In this document: positions 18,493-26,011 of the stretch, one piece after another
Numbering within the stretch: position 1 is the stretch's first letter
Layout: each line of letters opens with the position of its first letter
Assembly (NCBI RefSeq): GCF_014191605.1
Contig: NZ_JACHWU010000008.1
Span: 62,001-126,000, forward strand
Direction of reading: 5' to 3'
Source of the DNA: Prauserella isguenensis
GTDB lineage: Bacteria > Actinomycetota > Actinomycetes > Mycobacteriales > Pseudonocardiaceae
DNA length: 64,000 bases
Made by a program: the position numbers and the translations under genes
The notes under the pieces: generated by a model
What the model was told of the DNA's origin: nothing
The model's input: the letters and a program-made list of their open reading frames with translations, nothing else
The model's database searches: none

Positions 18493-18935
18493 CACCGCTC
18501 CTGTCCCTCGCTACCGGCACCGCCGTCGAGAACGGCGGTGATGCCACCCGCGGCCGCGCCGCCGAGCGCGCCGCCGAGGCCGCCCGCGATACCGCCGACA
18601 GCGCCGCCCACGGCCCCGCCTGCGGCCATACCGCCCGCCGCGCTCTCGAACGCGTTGCCCAGCGTGTCCATCGACGACCGGGTGTCGTCGTCGGATTCGA
18701 GGTACTGGGCAGCGGCCGATCCGAGCTGGCCCCCCAGTTCCTCGGCCTTGCCCTTCAATGTCTCGAAATGCTTGCGCATGCTCTCGATGTAGAGCTGCCA
18801 CGCCTGCTGCACCGCGTCGTTCCCGTAGTCACCGCTAGGGCCCTGCCACATCAGACCGGCCGCGCCCCCTGCGGTCTCACCGATCCGTCCCGCGGTCCCG
18901 CGCAGTTCGTCAGGAACGGCATCGAAGCCTGTCAT
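18492..18935 (-). CDS. EspC-like (DUF2580) type VII secretion target
   Basis: 147 residues. Helix-turn-helix pattern of the EspC/WXG100 superfamily: FDAVPDELRGTAGRIGETAG, a turn at MWQGPSGDYGND, then a second helix with conserved aromatics. The C-terminal export motif YxxxD is present as YLESD (78-82). Unlike classic 100-residue members it carries a Gly/Ala-rich, GxxxG-like tail (about 100-140) that may form a hydrophobic hairpin. AAGGAG precedes the ATG at 18935. It is first gene of the module and overlaps the next, so the two products probably leave the cell together as partners. No ESX core genes lie in the window. Confidence 0.75.
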   Translation of the reverse strand: MTGFDAVPDELRGTAGRIGETAGGAAGLMWQGPSGDYGNDAVQQAWQLYIESMRKHFETLKGKAEELGGQLGSAAAQYLESDDDTRSSMDTLGNAFESAAGGMAAGGAVGGAVGGIAGGLGGALGGAAAGGITAVLDGGAGSEGQER

Positions 18936-19094
18936 GGTCCCCAACTCCTTCGCCTTTCGGCGGCGTCGCCGGCAGTCGCACGGCCGCCGGACCACCGCTC
19001 GTACGTAACTGCTGACGCGGCGCGGTCGGGCCGGGTTCCCGCCGGAGGTGAATTTCCGTCAACTCGGGCGAACCGCCCTCGTCGCACACACGAA

Positions 19095-19122
19095 GGACGG
19101 GCCGGGATGTCCCGGCCCGTCC
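19095..19122. terminator. Hairpin downstream of the htpG fragment
   Basis: A perfect 13-bp inverted repeat (19095-19107 / 19110-19122). It occupies the same position relative to the htpG fragment as the large hairpin at 23751-23838 does relative to htpG, and shares the GGGCCGGG core. Confidence 0.7.
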
Positions 19123-19168
19123 CCGACGTGCGGTGTTCGGCTGTGCTCGGTTGGGAGCGCGGCCGCGC

Positions 19169-19327
19169 TCAGCCGAGGACGGCCGCCGGCCTGCCCGCGA
19201 GCAACCGGACGAGTTCGTGCGGATCCGGCAGCGGCCGGCGCGGCCTGCGGCAGATGCGGACCAGTTCGGGGTTCGAGTCACCCTCGTCCCCGACGATGCA
19301 GGCAAGCCCTGTCCTCAACGCCCTCAT
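19169..19327 (-). pseudogene. Truncated, internally deleted copy of the htpG 3' end
   Basis: A 52-codon frame runs from ATG 19327 to TGA 19169. Its product contains ACIVGDEGD, NPELVRIC, PLPDPHELVRLLAGR and ends in LG, aligning with HtpG ACIVGDEGDLSPELVRIY and LPDPHAFAQLLAGRLAAGLG. Relative to htpG, 153 bp (51 codons, in frame) are missing exactly between two copies of TCCGGCAGC (htpG 23938-23946 and 24091-24099; single copy here at 19224-19232). Nucleotide similarity covers about 19089-19303. The ATG is 16 bp downstream of the siderophore ATPase stop, so it could be cotranscribed. It retains only the end of the C-terminal dimerisation domain and is most likely a nonfunctional relic. Confidence 0.8.
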
Positions 19328-19343
19328 CGCCCGCACCCGAGAA

Positions 19344-20138
19344 CTAGCTGGTACGGCCCAGCAACTCGTAAGGCAGGCATTGGGGGCTGCCGTTCCGTGG
19401 GTCGTAGAAGATGTCGGCCTTGACGCCGAAGACGTCGCCGAGCATGTGCGAGGTCATGACCTCATGTGGTGATCCGGCGGCATAGACCCGACCCTCGCAG
19501 AGCGCGATCATCTGGTGCGAGTAGCGCGCGGCACTGTTGAGGTCGTGCAGCACCATGACGGCAGTCTGACCCTCTTCCCGGTTCAGGCGAGCCAGTAGTT
19601 CGAGTACCTCGAGCTGATGGGCCATATCGAGGTAGGTCGTGGGCTCGTCCAACAACAGGGTGTCGGTCTGCTGCGCCAGAGCCATGGCGATCCAGGCGCG
19701 CTGGCGCTGGCCACCGGACAATGTGTCCAGCGCCCGGTCGGCGAACCCGTCCACGCCGGTGATCTCCAGGGCGCGCGCGACAGCCCGCTCGTCGGATCTG
19801 GACCACTGTCGGAGAAAGCTCTGGTGCGGGTAACGGCCCTGCGACACCAGTTCGCGGGTGGTCAACCCCTCCGGAACGTGTGGGCCTTGGGGCAGTACGC
19901 CCAACCTCTTCGCAACCTCACGTGTCGCAAGGTTGGCTATGACCTCTCCATCGAGGTGAACGCTGCCCGTGCGTGGCTTCAGCAGACGCGCCATCGAACC
20001 CAGCAGAGTGGACTTCCCGCAGCCGTTCGGGCCGATTATCGACGTGATCCGGCCCTCCGGCATGGCTACGGAAAGGTCCTCCAACACCGTGGAGTCCTCG
20101 TAGGCGAACGTGATGCGCTCCGTACTGAGCTTACTCAC
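19344..20138 (-). CDS. Ferric-siderophore ABC transporter, ATP-binding protein
   Basis: 264 residues, FecE/FepC type. Walker A is GPNGCGKST, the ABC signature [18 protein letters not shown], Walker [17 protein letters not shown] and the switch His [14 protein letters not shown]. The sequence [26 protein letters not shown] is typical of iron-chelate importers. It powers import by the two permeases encoded upstream. GTG 20138 has GAGGCGAGA upstream. Codon choice (AGT, CTT, GTA, ATA) is looser than in neighbouring genes, supporting acquisition of the cluster. Last complete gene of the transporter unit. Confidence 0.93.
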   Translation of the reverse strand: MSKLSTERITFAYEDSTVLEDLSVAMPEGRITSIIGPNGCGKSTLLGSMARLLKPRTGSVHLDGEVIANLATREVAKRLGVLPQGPHVPEGLTTRELVSQGRYPHQSFLRQWSRSDERAVARALEITGVDGFADRALDTLSGGQRQRAWIAMALAQQTDTLLLDEPTTYLDMAHQLEVLELLARLNREEGQTAVMVLHDLNSAARYSHQMIALCEGRVYAAGSPHEVMTSHMLGDVFGVKADIFYDPRNGSPQCLPYELLGRTS

Positions 20139-20204
20139 AGTTCTCGCCTCTCCGACGGGATCACTGATCCTCCAGCATTCTCTCCGTGTCCGGGCATGCG
20201 AGAT

Positions 20205-21272
20205 CTATCCGTTCCTGTTCCGATAGAGCAGATACAAGAAGAAGGGCGCGCCGAGAACTGCGGTGACGATTCCGGCAGGCAGCTCCACGGGAGCGAACAG
20301 GGCTCGTCCGACGAAATCCGCACCCACGACTATCGTGGCTCCCGTAGCCGCGGCCGCGGGTATGAGGCCCCCGTAGGCCGGGCCGACCAGGTGGCGAGCG
20401 ATGTGCGGGGCCATCAACGCGACGAAACCGATCGTTCCCGCCGTCGCCACGGCGGTACCGGCCAGTCCGACGCTCGTCAGCAGCAGCAGCCCGCGCACCT
20501 TTTCGACAGGGAGCCCCAGAGCACGCGCCACGTTGTCGCCCAAATTCATCGCAGCGAGATGGCGGGAAAGCAACAGTGCCAACGGAAAGAACACCAACAA
20601 CCACGGCGTGAACGAGTAGAAATCGTCCCAACCCCGACCGTAGACACTGCCGGCGAGCCAGACCAGGGCGACCGAAGCCTGTTCTATCTCACCAACGGCT
20701 ATCAAGAGCGTCGCGCCGGCGCCGGCGACAGCGCTCAGCCCGATACCGACGAGCACCAACCGTAATGGCGATCCCTTCCTCCGCCATGCCAACAGGTACA
20801 GCAACCCGGCCGCAAGAAAAGCACCGGCCAGTGCTGCTGGTTGCAGATAGACGATGGAGGCCGCCGGCGCGACCACGATCAGACTCACCGCCGCCAACGA
20901 TGCCCCGGCGTTGATACCGACGATATCCGGCGCAGCGAGGTCGTTGCGCGTGAGTCCCTGCAGTATCACCCCGCTCACCCCCAGCGCAGCTCCCACAGCC
21001 ACGGCGACCAGGGCACGGGGCAGGCGCAGACTGTTGACCACAAAAGCGTGGCCACCGTCATCCCCCAACCCGACAAGCGTGCGTACGACCTCGACCGGTG
21101 ACACCGGATACTCTCCGTACCCGACATTTGCCACCAGCCCGGCGAACGCAGCCAACGAGAGCACGCAGATGATCAGGACCGAGCGCAGGTTCAGCCTCAG
21201 CGAGACCGGTCCGGCTCGAAGCGTTGCCTCACGGGCTTTCGGGCGGGAGGCGATGGGCGCGAGCCGTGCCAT
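20205..21272 (-). CDS. Ferric-siderophore ABC transporter permease (FecD/FepG type)
   Basis: 355 residues with about nine to ten membrane helices. FecCD family landmarks: LRLPRALVAVAVGAALGVSG, LQGLTRNDLAAPDIVGINAG and the coupling segment GTIGFVALMAPHIARHLVGP, ending in GAPFFLYLLYR. It forms a heterodimeric pore with the next permease. The ATG at 21272 lies just inside the stop codon region of the upstream permease (one base apart), so expression is coupled. The N terminus (about 35 residues) is a basic cytoplasmic extension. Confidence 0.93.
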   Translation of the reverse strand: MARLAPIASRPKAREATLRAGPVSLRLNLRSVLIICVLSLAAFAGLVANVGYGEYPVSPVEVVRTLVGLGDDGGHAFVVNSLRLPRALVAVAVGAALGVSGVILQGLTRNDLAAPDIVGINAGASLAAVSLIVVAPAASIVYLQPAALAGAFLAAGLLYLLAWRRKGSPLRLVLVGIGLSAVAGAGATLLIAVGEIEQASVALVWLAGSVYGRGWDDFYSFTPWLLVFFPLALLLSRHLAAMNLGDNVARALGLPVEKVRGLLLLTSVGLAGTAVATAGTIGFVALMAPHIARHLVGPAYGGLIPAAAATGATIVVGADFVGRALFAPVELPAGIVTAVLGAPFFLYLLYRNRNG

Positions 21273-21273
21273 A

Positions 21274-22272
21274 TTACTGCGACACCTTGTTACGCGCCAG
21301 GTAGATGAAGAACGGAGCACCCACGACAGCGGTGGTCACACCGACAGGGATTTCGTGGACCGGAAGGACCACACGCGAGATGATGTCGGCGCCGAGGAGC
21401 ACTATCCCTCCGATGATCGCAGAGTAAGGCAGGATCCAGCGATAGTCCACACCGACGAAGAAGCGCACCGCGTGTGGGACCACGAGCCCGATGAAGCCCA
21501 CCGGCCCCGCCACGGCGACTGCGCTGCCCGCCAGGAGGACCACCGAGAGCACGGCGAGAGATTTCGTGAGACCGGTCTTCTGTCCCAGACCACTGGCCAC
21601 CTCCTCGCCGAGCATGAGTGCAGTGACCTGGCGGCTCAGAGCCAACGCGAGTGCGAACCCCACAAGGACATAGGGCGATATCTGCTGCAGCAGCTCCAGG
21701 TCACGCCCGAGTACCGAGCCGGCGAGCCAGAACCGGATCGTATCCATGGTCTGCTCGCTGAGTACCAGGGTCGCCGTGGTGAATGACGACAGGAGCGCCG
21801 CAACTGCCGCCCCACCGATGGCCAGCCGCATCGGCCTCATCCGCCCGCGGCCCATCGAGCCGATCCCGTACACGACCGTGGCGGCGATCGCCGCCCCGAC
21901 GAATGCGAACGGTGCAAACGTCGACGATGCCGTTCCACCGAACACGAACACCGTCGTCACCACGGCGAAGGCGGCCCCGGCGTTGATTCCGAGTATTCCC
22001 GGATCGGCCAATGGGTTGCGCGTAATTCCCTGCATAATGGCACCTGCTACCGCCAGGCAGGCTCCGACCAGGGCCGCGGCGAGTGCACGTGGAACCCGAA
22101 TGGTGCGGATGATCAGGTCATCTCGGGATCCGTCGTAGTCGCCGAACGCCCGAACCACGTCCGTCACGCCGATACCGGCCACGCCGAAGTTGACGCTGAC
22201 GACGAGGCCTGCAGCCAGAAACACCGCACATACCAGCAGTCCGAAAAGGAGCGTGCTCCTCGACCGCAACAT
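21274..22272 (-). CDS. Ferric-siderophore ABC transporter permease (FecC type)
   Basis: 332 residues, FecCD fold. Signatures are IRVPRALAAALVGACLAVAG, MQGITRNPLADPGILGINAG, GPVGFIGLVVPHAVRFFVGV and a C-terminal VGAPFFIYLARNK. It pairs with the downstream permease; both share the ATPase encoded at 19344. The ATG at 22272 is 40 bp downstream of the binding-protein stop, consistent with one operon in the order binding protein, permease, permease, ATPase. Confidence 0.93.
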   Translation of the reverse strand: MLRSRSTLLFGLLVCAVFLAAGLVVSVNFGVAGIGVTDVVRAFGDYDGSRDDLIIRTIRVPRALAAALVGACLAVAGAIMQGITRNPLADPGILGINAGAAFAVVTTVFVFGGTASSTFAPFAFVGAAIAATVVYGIGSMGRGRMRPMRLAIGGAAVAALLSSFTTATLVLSEQTMDTIRFWLAGSVLGRDLELLQQISPYVLVGFALALALSRQVTALMLGEEVASGLGQKTGLTKSLAVLSVVLLAGSAVAVAGPVGFIGLVVPHAVRFFVGVDYRWILPYSAIIGGIVLLGADIISRVVLPVHEIPVGVTTAVVGAPFFIYLARNKVSQ

Positions 22273-22312
22273 GGAGATGACCCGTCCGCCTGAGTTCGAT
22301 CAGTCCGACCAA

Positions 22313-23287
22313 CTACCGCCCGTCGAACAACTCGACCGCCTCCTCCGCGATCAGTTCCATGGAGACGAGCCCCCGCGACCGGGTCCACAGGGCCCGACTC
22401 ACCGCGTGGACGTCCCCGTTCTCCACCGCGGTGAGCTTCCGCCACACCTCCGATGACTCCCAGGGCTTCATCGTGGTCTCCGCGTCGGTCATGACGAACA
22501 ACACGGCGGGGTCGATCTCTGCCAACCCTTCCAACCCCGTCGAGGCAGAGTCCGCGTCCGCGGGATACGCCGCCGCCTCTGGTGCATAGGGAACCCGCAC
22601 TCGATCGAGGATGTCAGCCACGTACGACCCCTCTCCCAGAACCTGCGCCGTTCCGCGCTCGCGGGGAATGACGGCCAGTGAGTGGCTGCCATCGCCTTCG
22701 GAGTCGGCTCGCGACAACTCGTCGAGCCGACCTTCGAGACGTCCGATCTCCGCGTTCATTTCCTCCGTCTTGTTGATGGCATCGCCGACCTGTCGAGCCA
22801 CATCCAGCGTTTTCTCGTAGCCGGCGTACCGGGCGGTGAACACAACCGTCGGGGCGATCGCACTCAGTTCGTCGTAAATCGCCGCGTGACGGTCGTTGTC
22901 GGCGATTATCAGGTCGGGTTCGAGCTTTGCGATCTGCTCCAGATTGGGCTCAGACCGGCTACCGACCGACTCCCACTCGCCGATCCTGCTCCGCACCTCA
23001 GGGATCAGGTTCTCCGGGTCGCCGTCGTCGACCAGCCCGACCGGGCTCACCCGAAGGGAAGCAAGCATGTCGATATACGGAAGCTCGAGCGCGACGATTC
23101 GCTGGGGCTGCGTGGGGACCTCGGCCTCACCCATGTCATGTTCGACTGTGCGGGTGGGCCCAGACGCGGCGTCTCCACCCCCTTCGCCTCCGGCCGTGGC
23201 GCACGCAGTGAGCAGTACGATACTCAGAATCATTCCGAAAATCGTTTCGGTGCCACGTTTCAACCATCGCCGCTCGCGACAAATCAT
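22313..23287 (-). CDS. Iron-siderophore substrate-binding lipoprotein
   Basis: 324 residues. A type II signal peptide (basic MICRERRWLKRG, hydrophobic core) ends in the lipobox LLTAC. The mature part is a class III/TroA-like fold with QRIVALELPYIDMLASL, VGSRSEPNLEQIAKLEPDLIIA and GLEGLAEIDPAVLFVMTD, typical of FepB/FecB-type proteins. It captures the ferric chelate outside the membrane for the FecCD-type permeases. No siderophore biosynthesis genes accompany it, so the ligand may be a xenosiderophore or one made elsewhere. ATG 23287 has GGAG ten bases upstream. Confidence 0.9.
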   Translation of the reverse strand: MICRERRWLKRGTETIFGMILSIVLLTACATAGGEGGGDAASGPTRTVEHDMGEAEVPTQPQRIVALELPYIDMLASLRVSPVGLVDDGDPENLIPEVRSRIGEWESVGSRSEPNLEQIAKLEPDLIIADNDRHAAIYDELSAIAPTVVFTARYAGYEKTLDVARQVGDAINKTEEMNAEIGRLEGRLDELSRADSEGDGSHSLAVIPRERGTAQVLGEGSYVADILDRVRVPYAPEAAAYPADADSASTGLEGLAEIDPAVLFVMTDAETTMKPWESSEVWRKLTAVENGDVHAVSRALWTRSRGLVSMELIAEEAVELFDGR

Positions 23288-23597
23288 GTCGAGCACACTC
23301 CATTCTGGACGCGTTCTCTCGCCCTTGTCCGGCAACCGAAACAGGCCGCCGTACGCCGGATCCGGTAACGAGCCGGACACGGCAGCGGAACGGCCGGTCT
23401 CGCACGTCCGGAGGAGATGCCGGTTCAGTGGCATACGAACTCCAGGACGCCCGTGATCTGCTGCGGAAACTCTGATCGAGCGACGTAGGAGTATCAACGA
23501 TCCGAGGACGAAAAGGACCGGATACGTGACCACCGGACCGCGATGAAGAACGAACGGCGCGCAGGCGAGACGACCCGAGCAAGGACAACGCACCCTT
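23288..23597. other. Leader/intergenic region of the siderophore importer
   Basis: About 310 bp between the promoter palindrome and the binding-protein start. An open frame continues upstream of ATG 23287 but has no signal-peptide-compatible start or recognisable sequence. I see no gene here. Confidence 0.5.
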
Positions 23598-23627
23598 GGT
23601 TATAGTCGTAAATATAACCGTGGTTAG
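23598..23627. promoter_or_regulatory. AT-rich palindrome, candidate iron-regulated operator
   Basis: GGTTATA (23598-23604) and TATAACC (23613-23619) form a perfect 7-bp inverted repeat with an 8-base spacer in the only clearly AT-rich stretch of the region, followed by TGGTTAG. It is 311 bp upstream of the siderophore-binding protein. The half-sites recall DtxR/IdeR boxes (AGGTTA...TAACCT), but spacing does not match the 19-bp consensus. Confidence 0.4.
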
Positions 23628-23750
23628 AATTTATCTGTGACGCTCACGCGTATGTCATAGCCGGCTCGTCGGGTCAATGGTTCGGCCGGTACAGCTCCGC
23701 CGACTCTTGGCTTCGCGTCGTCATTCGACGGGACATCGGAACATGAGAAA

Positions 23751-23838
23751 GGGCGGGCCGGGGATTGAACTGCTCCCAGCGGTCGGACTGTCAATCAGTT
23801 CCGACCGCGGGAAGCGTTCAGAGTTCCCCGGCCCGCCC
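23751..23838. terminator. Large cruciform-like terminator downstream of htpG
   Basis: The outer stem (23751-23764 / 23825-23838) is a perfect 14-bp repeat. An inner stem (23779-23787 / 23800-23808, 9 bp plus flanking partial pairing) closes a small TCAAT loop. The whole 88-nt structure sits 45 bp after the htpG stop. Confidence 0.8.
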
Positions 23839-23882
23839 CTACGGCTGGTACGCGCGGTGTTCGGCTCCGAGCCCTCGCCGGC

Positions 23883-25838
23883 TCAGCCGAGGCCGGCGGC
23901 CAGCCTGCCCGCGAGTAGCTGGGCGAACGCGTGCGGGTCCGGCAGCTCCTCACCCTCGGCCAGCAGCGTGGTGCCGTACAGCAGCTGTGCCACGTCGGGC
24001 AGCGACGGGTCGTCGGCGTTCTTCGCGTGGGACTCACGCAGCCCGGCGACGAGCGCATGCTCCGGGTTGATCTCCAGGATGCGCTTGACGTCCGGCAGCG
24101 GCTGGCCCAACTGGCGGTAGATGCGGACCAGTTCGGGGCTCAGATCGCCCTCGTCACCGACGATGCAGGCCGGCGACGTCGTCAGCCGCGACGACAACCG
24201 CACGTCCTTGACCTCGTCCGACAGGGTCTCGCGGAGCCACTCCACCAGCCCGGCGAACTCCTCCTTCGTCGCCTCGTCGGTCGAATCGTCGGCCTCGCCG
24301 TCCCCGTCGAGGTCCACCTCACCCTTGGCGATCGACCGGAACGTCTTGCCCTGGAACTCGGCCCCCGAGTCGACCCACATCTCGTCGACCTGGTCGGTGA
24401 GGATCAGCACCTCGACGCCCTTGCTGGTGAAGGCCTCCATGTGGGGCGACTTCTCCACCATCTCGCGCGAACGGCCGGTCAGGTAGTAAATGTGCTCCTG
24501 ACCCTCGGGCATACGCGCGACGTACTCGGCGAGGGTGGTCTGCTCGTCGGCCGAACGGGTCGAGTCGAACGAGGCGATCTCGAGGATGTCCTGCCTGCTG
24601 TCCGGGTCGGTGACCAGTCCCTCCTTCACGCAGGTGCCGAACTGGCTCCAGAACGTGCGGTACCTGTCCCGGTCCCCGGACTCCTCCGACTTGACCAGAC
24701 CGGCCACGGTGGACAGCACCTTCTTGGCGAGCCTGCGCCGCATGGCGCGGATCTGGCGGTCCTGCTGGAGGATCTCCCGCGAGACGTTCAGCGACAGGTC
24801 CTGCGCGTCGACGACACCCTTCACGAAGCGCAGATACTCGGGCATCAGCTCTTCGCAGTCGTCCATGATGAACACGCGCTTGACGTAGAGCTGCACGCCG
24901 CGCTTCGCCTCGCGGGTGAACAGGTCGAACGGCGCACGCGAGGGCAGGAACAACAGTGCCTGGTACTCGAACGTGCCCTCGGCCTGCAGCCGCATCGTCT
25001 CGAGCGGGTCCGCCCAGTCGTGGCTGATGTGCTTGTAGAACTCGTTGTACTCGGCGTCGGTGACCTCGCTGCGCGGACGGGCCCACAGCGCCTTCATCGA
25101 GTTGAGCGTCTCCGGCTCGACGACGGTCTCCTCGGACTCGCCGTCCTCACCCTGCTTGACCCGCTCGACCTCCATACGGATCGGCCACGCGAGGAAGTCC
25201 GAGTAGCGGGTGACGATCCGCCGCAGAACGCCGGTGTCGGTGTAGTCGTGCATGCCGTCGTCGGTGTCGACGGGCTTGAGGTGCAGGGTCACGGCGGTGC
25301 CCTGCGGGGCATCGGGCACGTCGGCGATCGTGTACGTCGCCTCGCCCTCGGACTCCCAGCGGGTGCCGACGGTCTCGCCCGCCTTGCGGGTCACGACGGT
25401 GACCTTGTCGGCGACCATGAACGCGGAGTAGAAGCCGACGCCGAACTGCCCGATGAGGTCGCTGCCCTGGGCCTCCTGGGCCGACTTGAGCTTCTCCAGC
25501 AGCTCGGCCGTGCCGGACCGGGCGATCGTGCCGATGAGGCCGACCACCTCGTCGCGCGACATGCCGATGCCGTTGTCGCGCACGGTCAGTGTCCGCGCGG
25601 CAGGATCGCGTTCCAGCTGGATGTGCAGGTCGTCGGTGTCGACGTCCAGGTCCTTGTCGACCATCGACTCGAGCCGCACCTTGTCCAGCGCGTCCGACGC
25701 GTTGGACAGCAGCTCCCGCAGGAACACGTCCTTGTCCGAATAGATCGAATGCACCATCAGTCGCAGCAGCTGCCGCGCCTCGGCCTGGAACTCGTGCGTC
25801 TCGGCCTGCTGCTCCGACTCCACTGCCTTCTCCGCCAT
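23883..25838 (-). CDS. htpG: Chaperone HtpG (Hsp90)
   Basis: 651 residues, full length. The GHKL ATPase domain shows ELLSNASDALDKVR, DNGIGMSRDEVVGLIGTIARSGT and LIGQFGVGFYSAFMVADKV. The middle domain contains WADPLETMRLQAEGTFEYQALLF-like sequence and LSLNVSREILQQD with the catalytic-loop Arg region; the C-terminal dimerisation domain ends AQLLAGRLAAGLG. An acidic insertion (VDLDGDGEADDSTDEATKEE, about 520-540) is notable. It is transcribed alone, with a terminator hairpin on the siderophore-importer side. A degenerate copy of its last codons lies at 19169-19327. Confidence 0.96.
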   Translation of the reverse strand: MAEKAVESEQQAETHEFQAEARQLLRLMVHSIYSDKDVFLRELLSNASDALDKVRLESMVDKDLDVDTDDLHIQLERDPAARTLTVRDNGIGMSRDEVVGLIGTIARSGTAELLEKLKSAQEAQGSDLIGQFGVGFYSAFMVADKVTVVTRKAGETVGTRWESEGEATYTIADVPDAPQGTAVTLHLKPVDTDDGMHDYTDTGVLRRIVTRYSDFLAWPIRMEVERVKQGEDGESEETVVEPETLNSMKALWARPRSEVTDAEYNEFYKHISHDWADPLETMRLQAEGTFEYQALLFLPSRAPFDLFTREAKRGVQLYVKRVFIMDDCEELMPEYLRFVKGVVDAQDLSLNVSREILQQDRQIRAMRRRLAKKVLSTVAGLVKSEESGDRDRYRTFWSQFGTCVKEGLVTDPDSRQDILEIASFDSTRSADEQTTLAEYVARMPEGQEHIYYLTGRSREMVEKSPHMEAFTSKGVEVLILTDQVDEMWVDSGAEFQGKTFRSIAKGEVDLDGDGEADDSTDEATKEEFAGLVEWLRETLSDEVKDVRLSSRLTTSPACIVGDEGDLSPELVRIYRQLGQPLPDVKRILEINPEHALVAGLRESHAKNADDPSLPDVAQLLYGTTLLAEGEELPDPHAFAQLLAGRLAAGLG

Positions 25839-25885
25839 CGGCGATGGACCCCCTTGGGTGACGACATGTCTCGTGATGTGACGTT

Positions 25886-25903
25886 GGCGGCGCCTGCGCC
25901 GCC
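25886..25903. terminator. Small hairpin between aztD and htpG
   Basis: GGCGGCGC and GCGCCGCC (25886-25893 / 25896-25903) form a perfect 8-bp stem downstream of aztD and upstream of the htpG start. It could terminate the zinc operon. Confidence 0.4.
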
Positions 25904-26011
25904 CTCCCATCATCCACCGACGGTGGCGCGTGCGGTCGACGCCCCTGGCCTTGACGGCGGGGCGCCGGCCGCACGCGCGCGGGTTCTCCGATGCCTGCGA
26001 ACTGCGTGGCG

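Noticed and set aside
18936-19094. A gene upstream of the EspC-like target
   Set aside because: No frame with a plausible start and codon use; it reads as promoter plus terminator sequence.
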